Shown here: piece by piece, positions 11,830 to 21,179 of the stretch
Position numbering within the stretch: the stretch's first letter is position 1
Layout of the letters: the number at the start of each line of letters is the position of its first letter
Assembly: GCA_022539475.1 (NCBI GenBank)
Contig: VCMS01000266.1
Coordinates: 1 to 64,000, forward strand
Origin: Gracilaria domingensis
Taxonomy: Eukaryota > Rhodophyta > Florideophyceae > Gracilariales > Gracilariaceae
Length of the DNA: 64,000 nucleotides
Reading direction: 5' to 3'
Notes under the pieces: model-generated
Database searches by the model: none
Told to the model about the DNA's origin: nothing
Seen by the model: the letters and a program-made list of their open reading frames with translations, nothing else
Made by a program: the position numbers and the translations under genes

Positions 11830-12344
11830 TTACGGAACAGATATAGAAACGTGAACGATACTGAAGGTATATGATTGAGAGTGATATGTGAGGGTCACGT
11901 ACTCGGTGTGCAGGACTGATATGTGAAGGGGAGGGGAATTTAACCTCGTACTGCATATATGGAGAAAAGCATTCTGCAGCATTTGTGGCGGATCGGCATT
12001 CAATTTTTGGACCTTTCCCGGGTCCATAATCCGGACTTGGTCCGATTTTCCCGGATGTTGCGCCCTGCATATACAAGTACGGCACTTTCAACGATCTTTC
12101 ATACCACTATATGCATCAATATGTTACACAGTACAGCTTGAGTGTACATATGAGTAGTGTTTCTGCAATCATAGCACAAGTGTTCAATACAATTTACTTC
12201 AACAAAAAGCTTTTCTCACTACATTGAGCCCATACGAAGTTCAAGGACATTGTCTGAAAACCTAGGTTAACCTTTCCCAAGGATATGTGGGTCCATAGTC
12301 AACGTAAATTTCGTCGTGCTCCTTAATGTCCCTTGAGGCCGTGA
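11830..12344. other. Spacer between two minus-strand cargo genes
   Basis: No gene seen. It probably holds the promoter and leader of the cargo gene ending at 9246 and the 3' end of the methyltransferase gene. Short TCCGGA/CCCGGAT elements cluster at 12015-12058 (CCGGGTCC, ATCCGGAC, TCCGATTTTCCCGGAT). Confidence 0.3.
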
Positions 12345-15300
12345 CTACGAGGCGTCTGTAGTTCTCCAAAAGCCCCAAAGTTGTAGCCTGATACTCTGTG
12401 GGCTGGCGAATGAATACATTTGGTTTGCGTGCCATTTAGAATCCATTTCTTCCAATTCCTTGTCCTCATCACCTTCACGATATGACGCGTCATTGATATA
12501 GCCCGCTACACAGAAAGGAGCAGGAACTATCCAGGCATGACCAGCGTTGACTTCAGTATCATAATGCGGGAGAGTGTTGTACATTTGCCCCTTCACCCTC
12601 ACTTGCATGCAATACTTCCTGAACCGAGATGCAGTGGCCCCCAGCATTCCGTCTCCATACGTCAGATGTGTGGTATTGCGTCGGCTTAGATCATGATACA
12701 CCAAGGTCCGATAAAAGTATCCAATAACCTTTCCTTCGGAAAACGCCCTACTCGTAAATACTCCATTTCCACTTGCTGCATGTTTGATATTCGACTTCTT
12801 CACATAGAGCCATAGCGATGTCGCCTCGACAGAGAGTAAAGTGTGACTGTCCAACGTAGTCATCTTCCCTTGTAAGGCAAGTGGCCACTCATGGAACGGT
12901 TTCTCTTTGTACGTAGTGATAAGACCAGGTTCATTCCAATAGGTGGATAGGTACGACATGATATGGAATGGGAAAGATTGGTACGATGGGAATCCCTTGG
13001 GTGCATTCCATATAGTCGAAGTCTTTCGTTTCCGTTCAGGAAATTTGGCATCCACCACATAAGACGCTTGAACTACCTCATTCGTAACCGGTTCTTTCAT
13101 CTTCAATTCATTGCGCCACACCTTTCTTGCGTAATGCACAATAGCATTGTGCTTGGCATGAGAGAAACACTGCTCATCTTGCTCACATCCAATGAAACGC
13201 CGAGGCCCCTCAATATCCATACATGCCAGCGCGCGCGAGAACGTCTCGGAGTAGAGATCAACCACAACATCCCCGGGATTCGAGAACCTCGCTATCAGCT
13301 CCATCAGTAGCTGCCTCGACTTTTGTTCTGGACGAGCCTTCGCGGTTCGAATTCTTCTACCACTCTTCACTCTCCATCGGAGACTCTCCCCAGGCGTAAG
13401 ATTTGGAACCTGGTCAATGATAGAATAGTGGCCAGGATAGCGAGCTGAAACGTAGTTGAAGTTCTGATAGTTCACCATTACCTTCTGTTCCGCGTACGGG
13501 TTTCCATTCCCTACGCCATGCACGGCGTACTCCGTCGCCCCAAACAGGCCAGTAGTATTACGCGCAGGGTTCTTCAAGGGGTTCGAACGAGAACGAATGA
13601 AGTTCATGGGCGTCGAATCCACTAAGAATGATGCGGTTTTCTTTCCGCTTGCGTCCTCCGACTTGTGCTCTCGCAAAATCTCTTCCCAGTCTCCAAACTG
13701 GTCGATACTGCAGAACAAAACGAAATGTCCTCCTGGTCGAAGCATGGATGCCATGATGTCCGCAGTATTGTCCATATCATCGTCAGCCAATTCGTCGTAC
13801 TCGCTGTCGCGGATGCCATATGGTGGGTCTGTGAGCACGAACTGAACGTTGCCTTCCAAAGATGTATCCGATGGGAAGATATTACCATGGGCCTCCACCA
13901 CTTCGTCATATCCGACACAATGCATTGAGAATTGCTTCTCTATGCTTCCTCGCACCACACCTAGAGCATTTAACGTGCGCGTGTCATCAAAGTCATGAGG
14001 GGGGAGAACCCCATCTGGAACGTTATCTTTCGCCCCAACAGAGGCACCAGGTGTATCACCTTCTTCATTGTCGCTATCGAGGATGACGATGACATCGGAG
14101 TTAACTGAGCTTTTCCCTGCGGCGTTCCTCTTGGAGCAGCTCGGAATCTGTATCGAGTCCTCAACCTTAACCGTGACGGTATTACTTCCTCCATCCTGCC
14201 CTGAAGGAGCGGCCCTAGGGATAAGTCGAGATGGTTGGAAGTTATGTACAGACATCGCTTGACGAATAGGAGACACGTACTCTTCGGAGAATACATTGAA
14301 ACGGGGTGGTACTCGTGCGGGGCGGCCAGGTCTGAAGCTTTCCAACAAATTCCATCTTGACGTTGGGGACATTTTGTATAGGAAGCCATTCAACACAATC
14401 TTGCTGAAATCTGCCAAGAATTCCTTTGCCAACTCCCGTAAGTTGGCGTCGATAGTATCCGGAAGAGTATGAACCCAAGAAACGGTGTCGTTCACATCCA
14501 ACGTGGGTTTCAGTTCTTCCCCCAACGTATGAAAAGCTGACTCCGGACTGTACCCAACAGAGCGGGATTCAATGACATGGAACCCAAGCGACTTCTTTTC
14601 TGCAAGCAGGTATGGCAGCAACATCTGCTCACCATCACCAAAGCCTAAGGTTGAGGCAAAGAAATCCCATCCCTTACAAATCGTTTGCACTGCATGTGCC
14701 ATCCGTCTCCCGTGCGTCTCATTCGAAGCTATGTAGCCGTCGACGAACTGCACAGCTCTATGGGTTCCCTTCCCGGTCTTTCCTCTCTTCGCCGCTGGGA
14801 GATTTCTCTCCGAAGTTATATGCTTCACGAAAGAGAGATAGAGTAACTGCTGAAAACGAGTGGGAGGCCCAATCCTGAACGTAGTTCTCTTCGTCTGCTT
14901 ACTGCCTGGACCATGTCGCTTGAAAAGGTCATTCCAGAAAGCCCGTTCTATGAACGAGTTACCGTTGTCGACATCCTTTTCAAGACTCCAGGTAAACAAA
15001 TCTCTCACGCGCCGATCAGAATTCTCGTCGTCTAGATCAGTGATACGCGTATATTTGTAGACCCTGCTCAGAAAACGCACGTCCAGACAGATCTTCGTGA
15101 GTTCTTTTGCGGAGTAGTTTTGGAAAGGACCCTTGACCGCAGTGGTGATGAACTCTCGTGCACATGCCAGGTGTTCACGGTTTGATACAGCGTATTCAAC
15201 AACTTCCGTGTACCCAACTTCACGCGGATTACCAGTACCACTTCTTGAAGCGGCATACGCATCTCGCAACTCAATGAACAACCCCCAACATTTCAAGAAA

Positions 15301-15428
15301 CGCGTTGCCATGCTGGCTGAATCGAACGACGCGCTAGAGGATGCGCTAGAGGATACCGTGCCGTGGTTCTCATCGGCCAGCACACTCTGCTTAACAGTCC
15401 GAGGAGCGTCATTTCCGGTGGACGCCAT
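12345..15428 (-). CDS. Fusion of a beta-class DNA amino-methyltransferase with a SET-like domain
   Basis: Start chosen at MASTGNDAPRT (15428); the open frame extends to 15545, giving 1,027 or 1,066 residues. Residue numbers below are from 15428. Residues 1-390 are a helical region of unknown family. A SUMO-interacting-like motif (VIVILDSDNEE) lies at 446-456. The DPPYGI methyltransferase motif IV is at 534-539, followed by a Rossmann-type MLRPGGHFVLFCS. The motif I region comes later (GDVVVDLYSETFS at 719-731, then RRFIGCEQDEQ). This IV-before-I order is that of bacterial beta-class N6A/N4C methyltransferases; DPPY favours adenine-N6. The usual FxGxG of motif I is SETFS here, so cofactor binding may be weak or lost. 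Residues about 885-985 look like SET: SGNGVFTSRAFSEGKVIGYF, then CVAGYINDASY in place of the usual NHS site. No frameshift is seen, unlike its neighbours. Transposon cargo by context. Confidence 0.65.
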   Translation of the reverse strand: MASTGNDAPRTVKQSVLADENHGTVSSSASSSASFDSASMATRFLKCWGLFIELRDAYAASRSGTGNPREVGYTEVVEYAVSNREHLACAREFITTAVKGPFQNYSAKELTKICLDVRFLSRVYKYTRITDLDDENSDRRVRDLFTWSLEKDVDNGNSFIERAFWNDLFKRHGPGSKQTKRTTFRIGPPTRFQQLLYLSFVKHITSERNLPAAKRGKTGKGTHRAVQFVDGYIASNETHGRRMAHAVQTICKGWDFFASTLGFGDGEQMLLPYLLAEKKSLGFHVIESRSVGYSPESAFHTLGEELKPTLDVNDTVSWVHTLPDTIDANLRELAKEFLADFSKIVLNGFLYKMSPTSRWNLLESFRPGRPARVPPRFNVFSEEYVSPIRQAMSVHNFQPSRLIPRAAPSGQDGGSNTVTVKVEDSIQIPSCSKRNAAGKSSVNSDVIVILDSDNEEGDTPGASVGAKDNVPDGVLPPHDFDDTRTLNALGVVRGSIEKQFSMHCVGYDEVVEAHGNIFPSDTSLEGNVQFVLTDPPYGIRDSEYDELADDDMDNTADIMASMLRPGGHFVLFCSIDQFGDWEEILREHKSEDASGKKTASFLVDSTPMNFIRSRSNPLKNPARNTTGLFGATEYAVHGVGNGNPYAEQKVMVNYQNFNYVSARYPGHYSIIDQVPNLTPGESLRWRVKSGRRIRTAKARPEQKSRQLLMELIARFSNPGDVVVDLYSETFSRALACMDIEGPRRFIGCEQDEQCFSHAKHNAIVHYARKVWRNELKMKEPVTNEVVQASYVVDAKFPERKRKTSTIWNAPKGFPSYQSFPFHIMSYLSTYWNEPGLITTYKEKPFHEWPLALQGKMTTLDSHTLLSVEATSLWLYVKKSNIKHAASGNGVFTSRAFSEGKVIGYFYRTLVYHDLSRRNTTHLTYGDGMLGATASRFRKYCMQVRVKGQMYNTLPHYDTEVNAGHAWIVPAPFCVAGYINDASYREGDEDKELEEMDSKWHANQMYSFASPQSIRLQLWGFWRTTDAS

Positions 15429-15621
15429 GTAAGAACTGAGAATCGGAAAGGACGCGAAGTAAACGAGTATTGTGAAACGGTAGAAGTTTCGGAGATGTTT
15501 AAATGGGTGGGACGCGTCGGAAATGTCGGGAAGCGTTGGAAACAATGGTGGAGAGCGCGGTTGCGACGGATTACCGAGAAGTGAGCGGGTAATGAAATAG
15601 AGAGACGAGAGTGGGATCTAA

Positions 15622-16176
15622 ACACATCAAACCGGTGGGGCACCTCAGTATGTGCAGTGCATTATATGTCTAGTATGTAAAACCAACGCAGAAAACACTG
15701 GGTTCGTAAGTGTGCCGTTTCCAATTTGGGTATGTGAAGGGTCTCATACACACTACGCAGTTACTCCCAAGGCATTTGAAGGTTTGCCACGGGGGATGTT
15801 TGTGAGGAAGTTTTTCGTTCCGCCTAAGTCTATATTTATTGGAAGAGGTGATGTGCTCCATGCAGGCGCTTCAAATGGGGATGGAAGATTCGCCGAGATT
15901 CCCTTGTTTCGTTACCACATGTACATGGTACCTGAGAAATACAACCTCCCGGATGCGGTACACCTTAACCCACACTTTCGACCTCAGTTCAAGGAGGATG
16001 AAGACCTGGTTAGTATGAAGGAGAAGAAGAAGAATCCAGAACCGTCGAATTTGGAGGAGGAGAATGATGAGGTTATAGTAGAGGAAGGGGAAGAACAGTA
16101 TGAAGAAGATGACGAAGATGAGAATTATGAAGTGGAGGAGATTGAAAACGATCTTGAGGATGGCGAAGAGGACTGA
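15622..16176 (+). CDS. 2-oxoglutarate/Fe(II) oxygenase-like C-terminal fragment with acidic tail
   Basis: The open frame begins after a stop at 15619 and has no ATG near its start, so an upstream exon or a truncation is implied. PIWVCEGSHTHY resembles the substrate-loop GSH element of phytanoyl-CoA-hydroxylase-like enzymes. FIGRGDVLHAG followed by FRYHMYMVP resembles the distal metal His and the 2-oxoglutarate-binding Arg strand of the double-stranded beta-helix. The proximal HxD pair is missing. About 50 Glu/Asp-rich residues close the protein. It is divergent from the methyltransferase-SET gene, with under 200 bp between the frames, so the two could share a promoter. Family assignment is tentative; a cupin of other function is possible. 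A role in removing methyl groups would be speculation. Confidence 0.35.
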   Translation, partial: THQTGGAPQYVQCIICLVCKTNAENTGFVSVPFPIWVCEGSHTHYAVTPKAFEGLPRGMFVRKFFVPPKSIFIGRGDVLHAGASNGDGRFAEIPLFRYHMYMVPEKYNLPDAVHLNPHFRPQFKEDEDLVSMKEKKKNPEPSNLEEENDEVIVEEGEEQYEEDDEDENYEVEEIENDLEDGEED

Positions 16177-16453
16177 GTGAATATGTGATGAAACTTTGTA
16201 GTAATCTATGTGTCGAATATAGTTTCGAAGTAAATGATCTTGTGAATCGAGAGAAAGTTTAAGAATTGTGGAAGCGACGACTCTACCCAAGATTGAAGGG
16301 TAGGATAGGATACCATACCAAACACTTCAATCCTGGAGAGCGTCATGAACAAGTGGGAACTATGTTTGTAGAGAAGAGATTCTGTTTAGTTGAAACATGT
16401 ATCAGTTATGTACTTATGTTCGTATACTACTTGTCTCGCACTTGGTGAATACG

Positions 16454-17656
16454 TCAGCCAGAAGGCAGTAGATGTTGTGTCGGTGGTCTAGGGTGCTCAC
16501 CAATGGCGCACAAGTATCGCTTTGCGTTGATTCTTGGTGCGTGTTTGACGACTGCGGAGCATACAAGTAGTACAATGAACAAGGTGTTTGTGAGGAGGGG
16601 CGGGATACCTCTGTACGAACCAAGGGATTCGGGGTCCAAAGACTCGGAGAGTGTGTGTGCGAAGAAAACTGGGACCACTCTGTTCAGAAAAAGTCTGATA
16701 GAAAGCAGGAAATCCTGAAAGAACAAAGCTTTCCGGAACGAGTTTAGAATACAACGGCAGTACGGATTTAGCCCTCTTCTCCGGTATACCACCCGATTGG
16801 AGAGCGGAACTATGTTGTTGAACGTATGTTTTGTAGAGAAATAGATCCCAAATGTGTTGATGAGAATGGTGAAGAAGCCGAAGAAGAAACCGCCGGGGAA
16901 GAAGGAAATACATGCAGTTTTGAGAGAATCCATGACATCGATTGGAGGAGGACGGAGCTGATAGGTGACGAAGATAGAGAGGTTGGGGACGATAAGCCCA
17001 CCGATGCCCATGCCGAGGTATTTATTCCTCAGTGCCGAAACGGTGCTGGATGTGTGCGACGGAGTCATTGGACCATATGCGAGTCTACCATACCTTGTGG
17101 CCTGAAGAGAGAATGCCAATTCAAACAAAATAATGTGAAACATAGTTTCGAGCATGCTGTACAGGATGGTGAATCCCAGTTGTGTTTGGCGGGAGGAGCG
17201 ATCGTAGAGAAGAGCGTGTGTTGTGAGAGGCTTTATAATCCCATAGAGAGCTCCTATGGCTACTGAAACGAAGAGGGAGAATGCCAAGAGAGAGGATAGC
17301 GAGAGCATGTTCAGGGGATTATGTGAATAAGACCGAGCCTCTGACATGTAGTTGGGTAGCTCTGAAAGATTCCCAATTGTGTGGAAGAAGGGAGGATGTT
17401 CAAGGATTCGGTCATGAATTGAAACTTCGTGAAGTATGTCATAAACATCACTGAGTTCATCCAGCAGTTCGGGGGATAAAAGGGTCTGGACTCCTCGAAC
17501 CGTGGCTTCCCCGGTGTCAACGTCCTACTTCAGTTGAAGGCAGTCGTCAAAGGTGATGTATGTCGTATGGGGAAATGCGTTGAGATGGATAGGTATGAGA
17601 GCAGTTTGGTTGCGAAGCTGTACATGCGATACCTTGTGGGTGTTTTGGAAGGCCAT
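16454..17656 (-). pseudogene. Multi-pass membrane protein with one in-frame TAG
   Basis: From an ATG at 17656 (MAFQNTHKVS) the frame runs 43 codons to a TAG at 17527-17525, then continues unbroken to 16454, giving about 400 codons. The segment after the stop (DVDTGEATVRGVQTLLSPEL) reads like ordinary protein, so a single nonsense mutation is more likely than a short gene; restarting at MSEARSYSHNP (17347) would give 297 residues. About five hydrophobic spans follow: near LLAFSLFVSVAIGALYG, TILYSMLETMFHIILFEL, GMGIGGLIVPNLSIFV, FFPGGFFFGFFTILINTFG and LLTNTLFIVLLVCSAVV. The length and span pattern loosely recall Mpv17/PMP22-type proteins, but I do not see a diagnostic motif. Function unknown. 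Confidence 0.45.
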
Positions 17657-17659
17657 TGT

Positions 17660-18296
17660 GAGCTCTGCTGCCTGTGAGTAGGTAGGAAAGAGGAGAAGAA
17701 ATGAAGAAAGAAGGGGCGAGAAGAAGATATATTTATTGAGAACGAAACGAGCAGATATTACCTATAAAGAGGTGTATCGAAGGAGCTATATCTATGTTTT
17801 GTTTCCTTTAAGGCTTGTAAATTTGAAGTGAAGAAGGTGTTCATAAACGAGTGGCGAACTTAGCTTCTGTGATGGAAAAGCTATGAAGAGACGGAGTACA
17901 TGAAGAGTAAAACGTAGGGCGATGAAGAGGACGGAAGAATCATGATATGATGGTAGTGGTAGGATTTCATTTCATATACTACTGGCATGAACAATGTATG
18001 AAAAGGGACGCCCTTCTCGCAACGGTTGGGAGAACATAGAGAATGAGAAGCATAGAGAGTGTTCAAAAGTGAAGAATTGTGCTAGTATATATGAAAATAA
18101 TTGCGATGCAGAGGTTGGACGGATATGAGCGGGTGCGGCGGTACTACAGTGTCATGGAACGAAAGCGTCTAACCTTGGCACACCGTGATCGGTTTGCGAA
18201 GGAACGATCAGCGAGTTCTGTTCTTTTCGGCTTCCCTGATTTCTCTTCTTTCGATATCCCTTTTGCTCTTCTACCAGATCTTCTACCAACGCGACC
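17660..18296. other. Spacer, nothing recognised
   Basis: This spacer lies between the divergent membrane-protein and coiled-coil genes. It is purine-rich on the plus strand and has no long open frame. It probably contains both promoters. Confidence 0.3.
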
Positions 18297-19108
18297 ATGA
18301 GCGATGACGATTCGCGTTCGAACATTAGGTGGCCGTGGGAGTCAGACGAAGGGGTACGGTCGCACAAGAAGTTAAAGAGTGTGTTCGAGGAGGAGGAAGA
18401 AAAGGACGAGCTGGACTGGTGGGCCACTGCAGTGCTGGGGTGTGCCGGAGCGATGGGGACGCGCATGGGAGAGGACGTGGGTCGACTGACGAAGAAGCTG
18501 ACAGGGTTCGTGGTAAGGGAACTGAGGGGGATGAAAAAGGAGCAGAAGAAGATGATGAAACGCATTGAGAATCTGGAGGGGAGCTTGAAGGAGGTGAATG
18601 GGAGGAAGAAGGGCGGGGTAGGGGGTGTGGAGGGAACGCCGGTAACTCCGGCGCCGAAGACGAAGATCATGAACGGCGTTGGGGTAGGAGTGTGCATCGG
18701 AAGCGAGGACGAGGATGCGAGAGACTTGTACCGGCGACGGATAGTTTTGGGGCGGATGAGGTGATGGAGGGAGAATTGGTGAGGAAGAGAGGTCTGAAGA
18801 GGAAGGTTGGCGAGAAGAGGCCGATCCAACCGAGGAGTGTGGGGGTAGAAGAGGATGAAATTCAGCCGAAGGTGGAGAACAAGAAAGGAAAAGGGGATAG
18901 TAAGAAGAGGACACGGGTTGGGTTCAGGACTGTTCCGAAGCCGGTGCGGAAAGGGAGCAGTGTTGTTGGATACGAGGAGAAGTGGAGCTGGGAGGATGTT
19001 GTGGAGGATGAGGAGGAAACCGTTGAGAATGATGATGGGAAAGAATTTCGTACGCTATCATTCGCGGATGTGGAGGTAGAGGAAGGAGATGAAGGTGCTT
19101 TACTTTGA
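18297..19108 (+). pseudogene. Small charged coiled-coil protein, frameshifted
   Basis: Starts at MSDDDSRSNIRWPW. An acidic stretch (FEEEEEKDELDWW) is followed by a Lys/Glu-rich coiled coil (about residues 60-100, including ELRGMKKEQKKMMKRIENLE) and a Gly-rich linker. The first frame stops at 18764. The overlapping frame, open from about 18692, continues as PATDSFGADEVMEGELVRKRG and ends at 19108 with an acidic tail. Codon use and charge pattern are the same on both sides, so one gene of about 265 residues with a frameshift near 18700-18760 (or an unrecognised short intron) is likely. Unknown function; the charged composition suits a nucleic-acid-associated transposon accessory protein. Confidence 0.4.
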
Positions 19109-19553
19109 TTGAGGTAATACAGTAGTTGCCGGGTTGATGGAGGTAGAAAAGCGGTGGGGGAATGGATGTGCGCAACTACCATTTCATGAATGTTGTACTA
19201 GCCAGAGTTAGTTTACATTCATTATTTGTGTTTATTTGCAATCGACAAGTATGCAAGTGCCGTTGGTAGCTTCCAGATCGAGCTACCACCTAATCCGTCT
19301 GAGTATACTAGGTACAAAAACTTTCATGTCACGGAGGTGAACTAGCAATTATGTCCGCTTTCACTCATTCTACAAATTCTGTAGTATTGCTTGAATAAAT
19401 GAAAGTATGGTATCCAAAAAATTTTTTTTGGCTTGCACATAGCCGTACATTCAATTCTTTGCACATTTTTTAACGATTCAATCCACAAAATAGCATTCTA
19501 GCCTCTTTACATAGCGTTCCGGAAACACAGACGTAGCAGAGAATCAAACGGCG

Positions 19554-21177
19554 TTGTACATTGGCCATGGTCCCCATTTCGGCTGCATGTGCACTGTACT
19601 TCGTATTGCACGATCTGGAACAGTTACCCCTACGTTCACTAGATCTGAAGCCTGTGTAAAAGAGGCTGCCTTCGGATATCACATAGTCGCAGATCGGTCT
19701 CTGCGATGGTTGACAACCTCAAGATTGGCGGTCGCTGTCGGGATGAAACCGGCTGTTTTCGATGCTGTCATTGGCTCTCTACGAGCTATTCTTAGTTCCT
19801 CCAAGGAGGAGATTGACCTACGACTCGGTATTAGGGGGTTAATCCCCTAAATCCCCTAAAAGCTCGGGCGGGGTCGTACGAGCTGCTGCCACATGGATCT
19901 CAGTGCAGGATGCGGCTCAGCAACCTCTAGTTTCCGCTTCCAGAAACGTGTTGTCAGAACCGTTTGTCAAGGATTTAGAAAGACATTGCCGCATTGTTCT
20001 CGCAATGCCGGACGAATACAAAGGCACTATCCATGGGAAAGAAGTGAAAATTTTTGAGGATCTAACGCGCTCGACGCTCATCACCGGCCTGGAAGATCCG
20101 TCTGATATGTCAGCATTTGAAGCACATCGAGGATCTTCGCATTTCACACCAGTGCCAGTTGATGGAACGGGGCTGCGACTGGAGGGTATGGTTGTCATCA
20201 GAACTCGGAAGGTAAGTGTGCCATTGGGACTGAGAGGCACTGTTGTGGGCATTCATCTTAAAGATGGAACCGCGGAACGAAACGTTTCTGCATCTGCACA
20301 TGACGAAATCTCACCTTTTTCCTCTCTTGTGGGGTTTGTTTTCGATGAAGGCTTCATCAGCAAAGAAAGTTTAAGTGGCAGGTGTAGTGATAGCTGTGGG
20401 AAAGTCGTTCCTGCCCACCACCTCCTTATAATTCGCCGAGATCGCGAGAACGAATATTACTCGCTACATTACGCCAGAATGGCTGCTAAGATGGGCCAAC
20501 TCAAGCAGAAAGAGGAAGAGAAAAATGAAAGCATACTTTGTCGAAAAGCTATTGCCGCCGCGCCAGCGGGTTTCCATAAGAAAGGTTCCATGAAGAAGAA
20601 CGAAGGTCACCATCATCGCTCTCTTACCGATGTACAAGACAGCCCATTCCGTGTCGCTTCCACCGGAAGCTTCTCTACTACTATGCCGCAGAAAGTTCCA
20701 ACCGAATCGTATGTAGGCCCGCCGAAGAGGACCGCGATTGCGTTCTCTGGATCATCAAAGTTTTCTACGCGTCTCGAGGCTTCACCTATTCGGCAGGACC
20801 AATTGCCTTTGCCTAAGTTTCTCCAAAGGAGGAAAGGAGTTAATCAGTCCGAAAAGAAGCAGAAGACCTCCAGGAGTCCTGAAAGGGTCCGTGAGGAACG
20901 TGAACTACCGAACAGGGGTCCTAAATCGCTCCCTAGTGCCGGGGAGATTTCAACAGCTCAAGACATTCACGAGCACGTGCTCAAGGCTCTGTTAAGGTCC
21001 GAGAACGAGCAGGCAACACGGCGCCGTGGTGCACATAAGGAAAGCTCTGGCAGGAAACGTACTCAAAGGACGAGAAGGGCTCTCGATTCGACACGAGCAT
21101 CTGAAGGAGATGAGGACGAGTTAGCTTTGAGGTGGAACGCGATACAAGAGAAGAAAAGGGCGAAGAAACGACGGTAG
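19554..21177 (+). pseudogene. Orphan C-terminal fragment of 5'-3' exoribonuclease XRN1
   Basis: The first frame (to 19850) has RLAVAVGMKPAVFDAVIGSL, matching the winged-helix-like region of XRN1. The second (from about 19855, one frame over) holds the SH3-like domain: a Val-rich strand, then VPLGLRGTVVGIH, VGFVFDEGF, LSGRCSDSCGK and HHLLII. These parallel the XRN1 order VPxGLRGTxxGI, FDExF, RCSxxRG and a Leu-rich strand. A long basic, low-complexity tail runs to 21177, as in XRN1. The catalytic 5'-3' nuclease half (some 1,100 residues) is absent from the window, and the two parts are joined by a frameshift near a TTAATCCCCTAAATCCCCTAA string at about 19838. I read this as a captured or left-over gene fragment, not a working decay enzyme. 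It lies between mobile elements. Confidence 0.65.
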
Positions 21178-21179
21178 CT

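Noticed and set aside
18152-18914. Long Ser/Pro-rich minus-strand frames opposite the coiled-coil gene
   Set aside because: These are reverse shadows of Lys/Glu/Gly-rich sense codons; no independent support.
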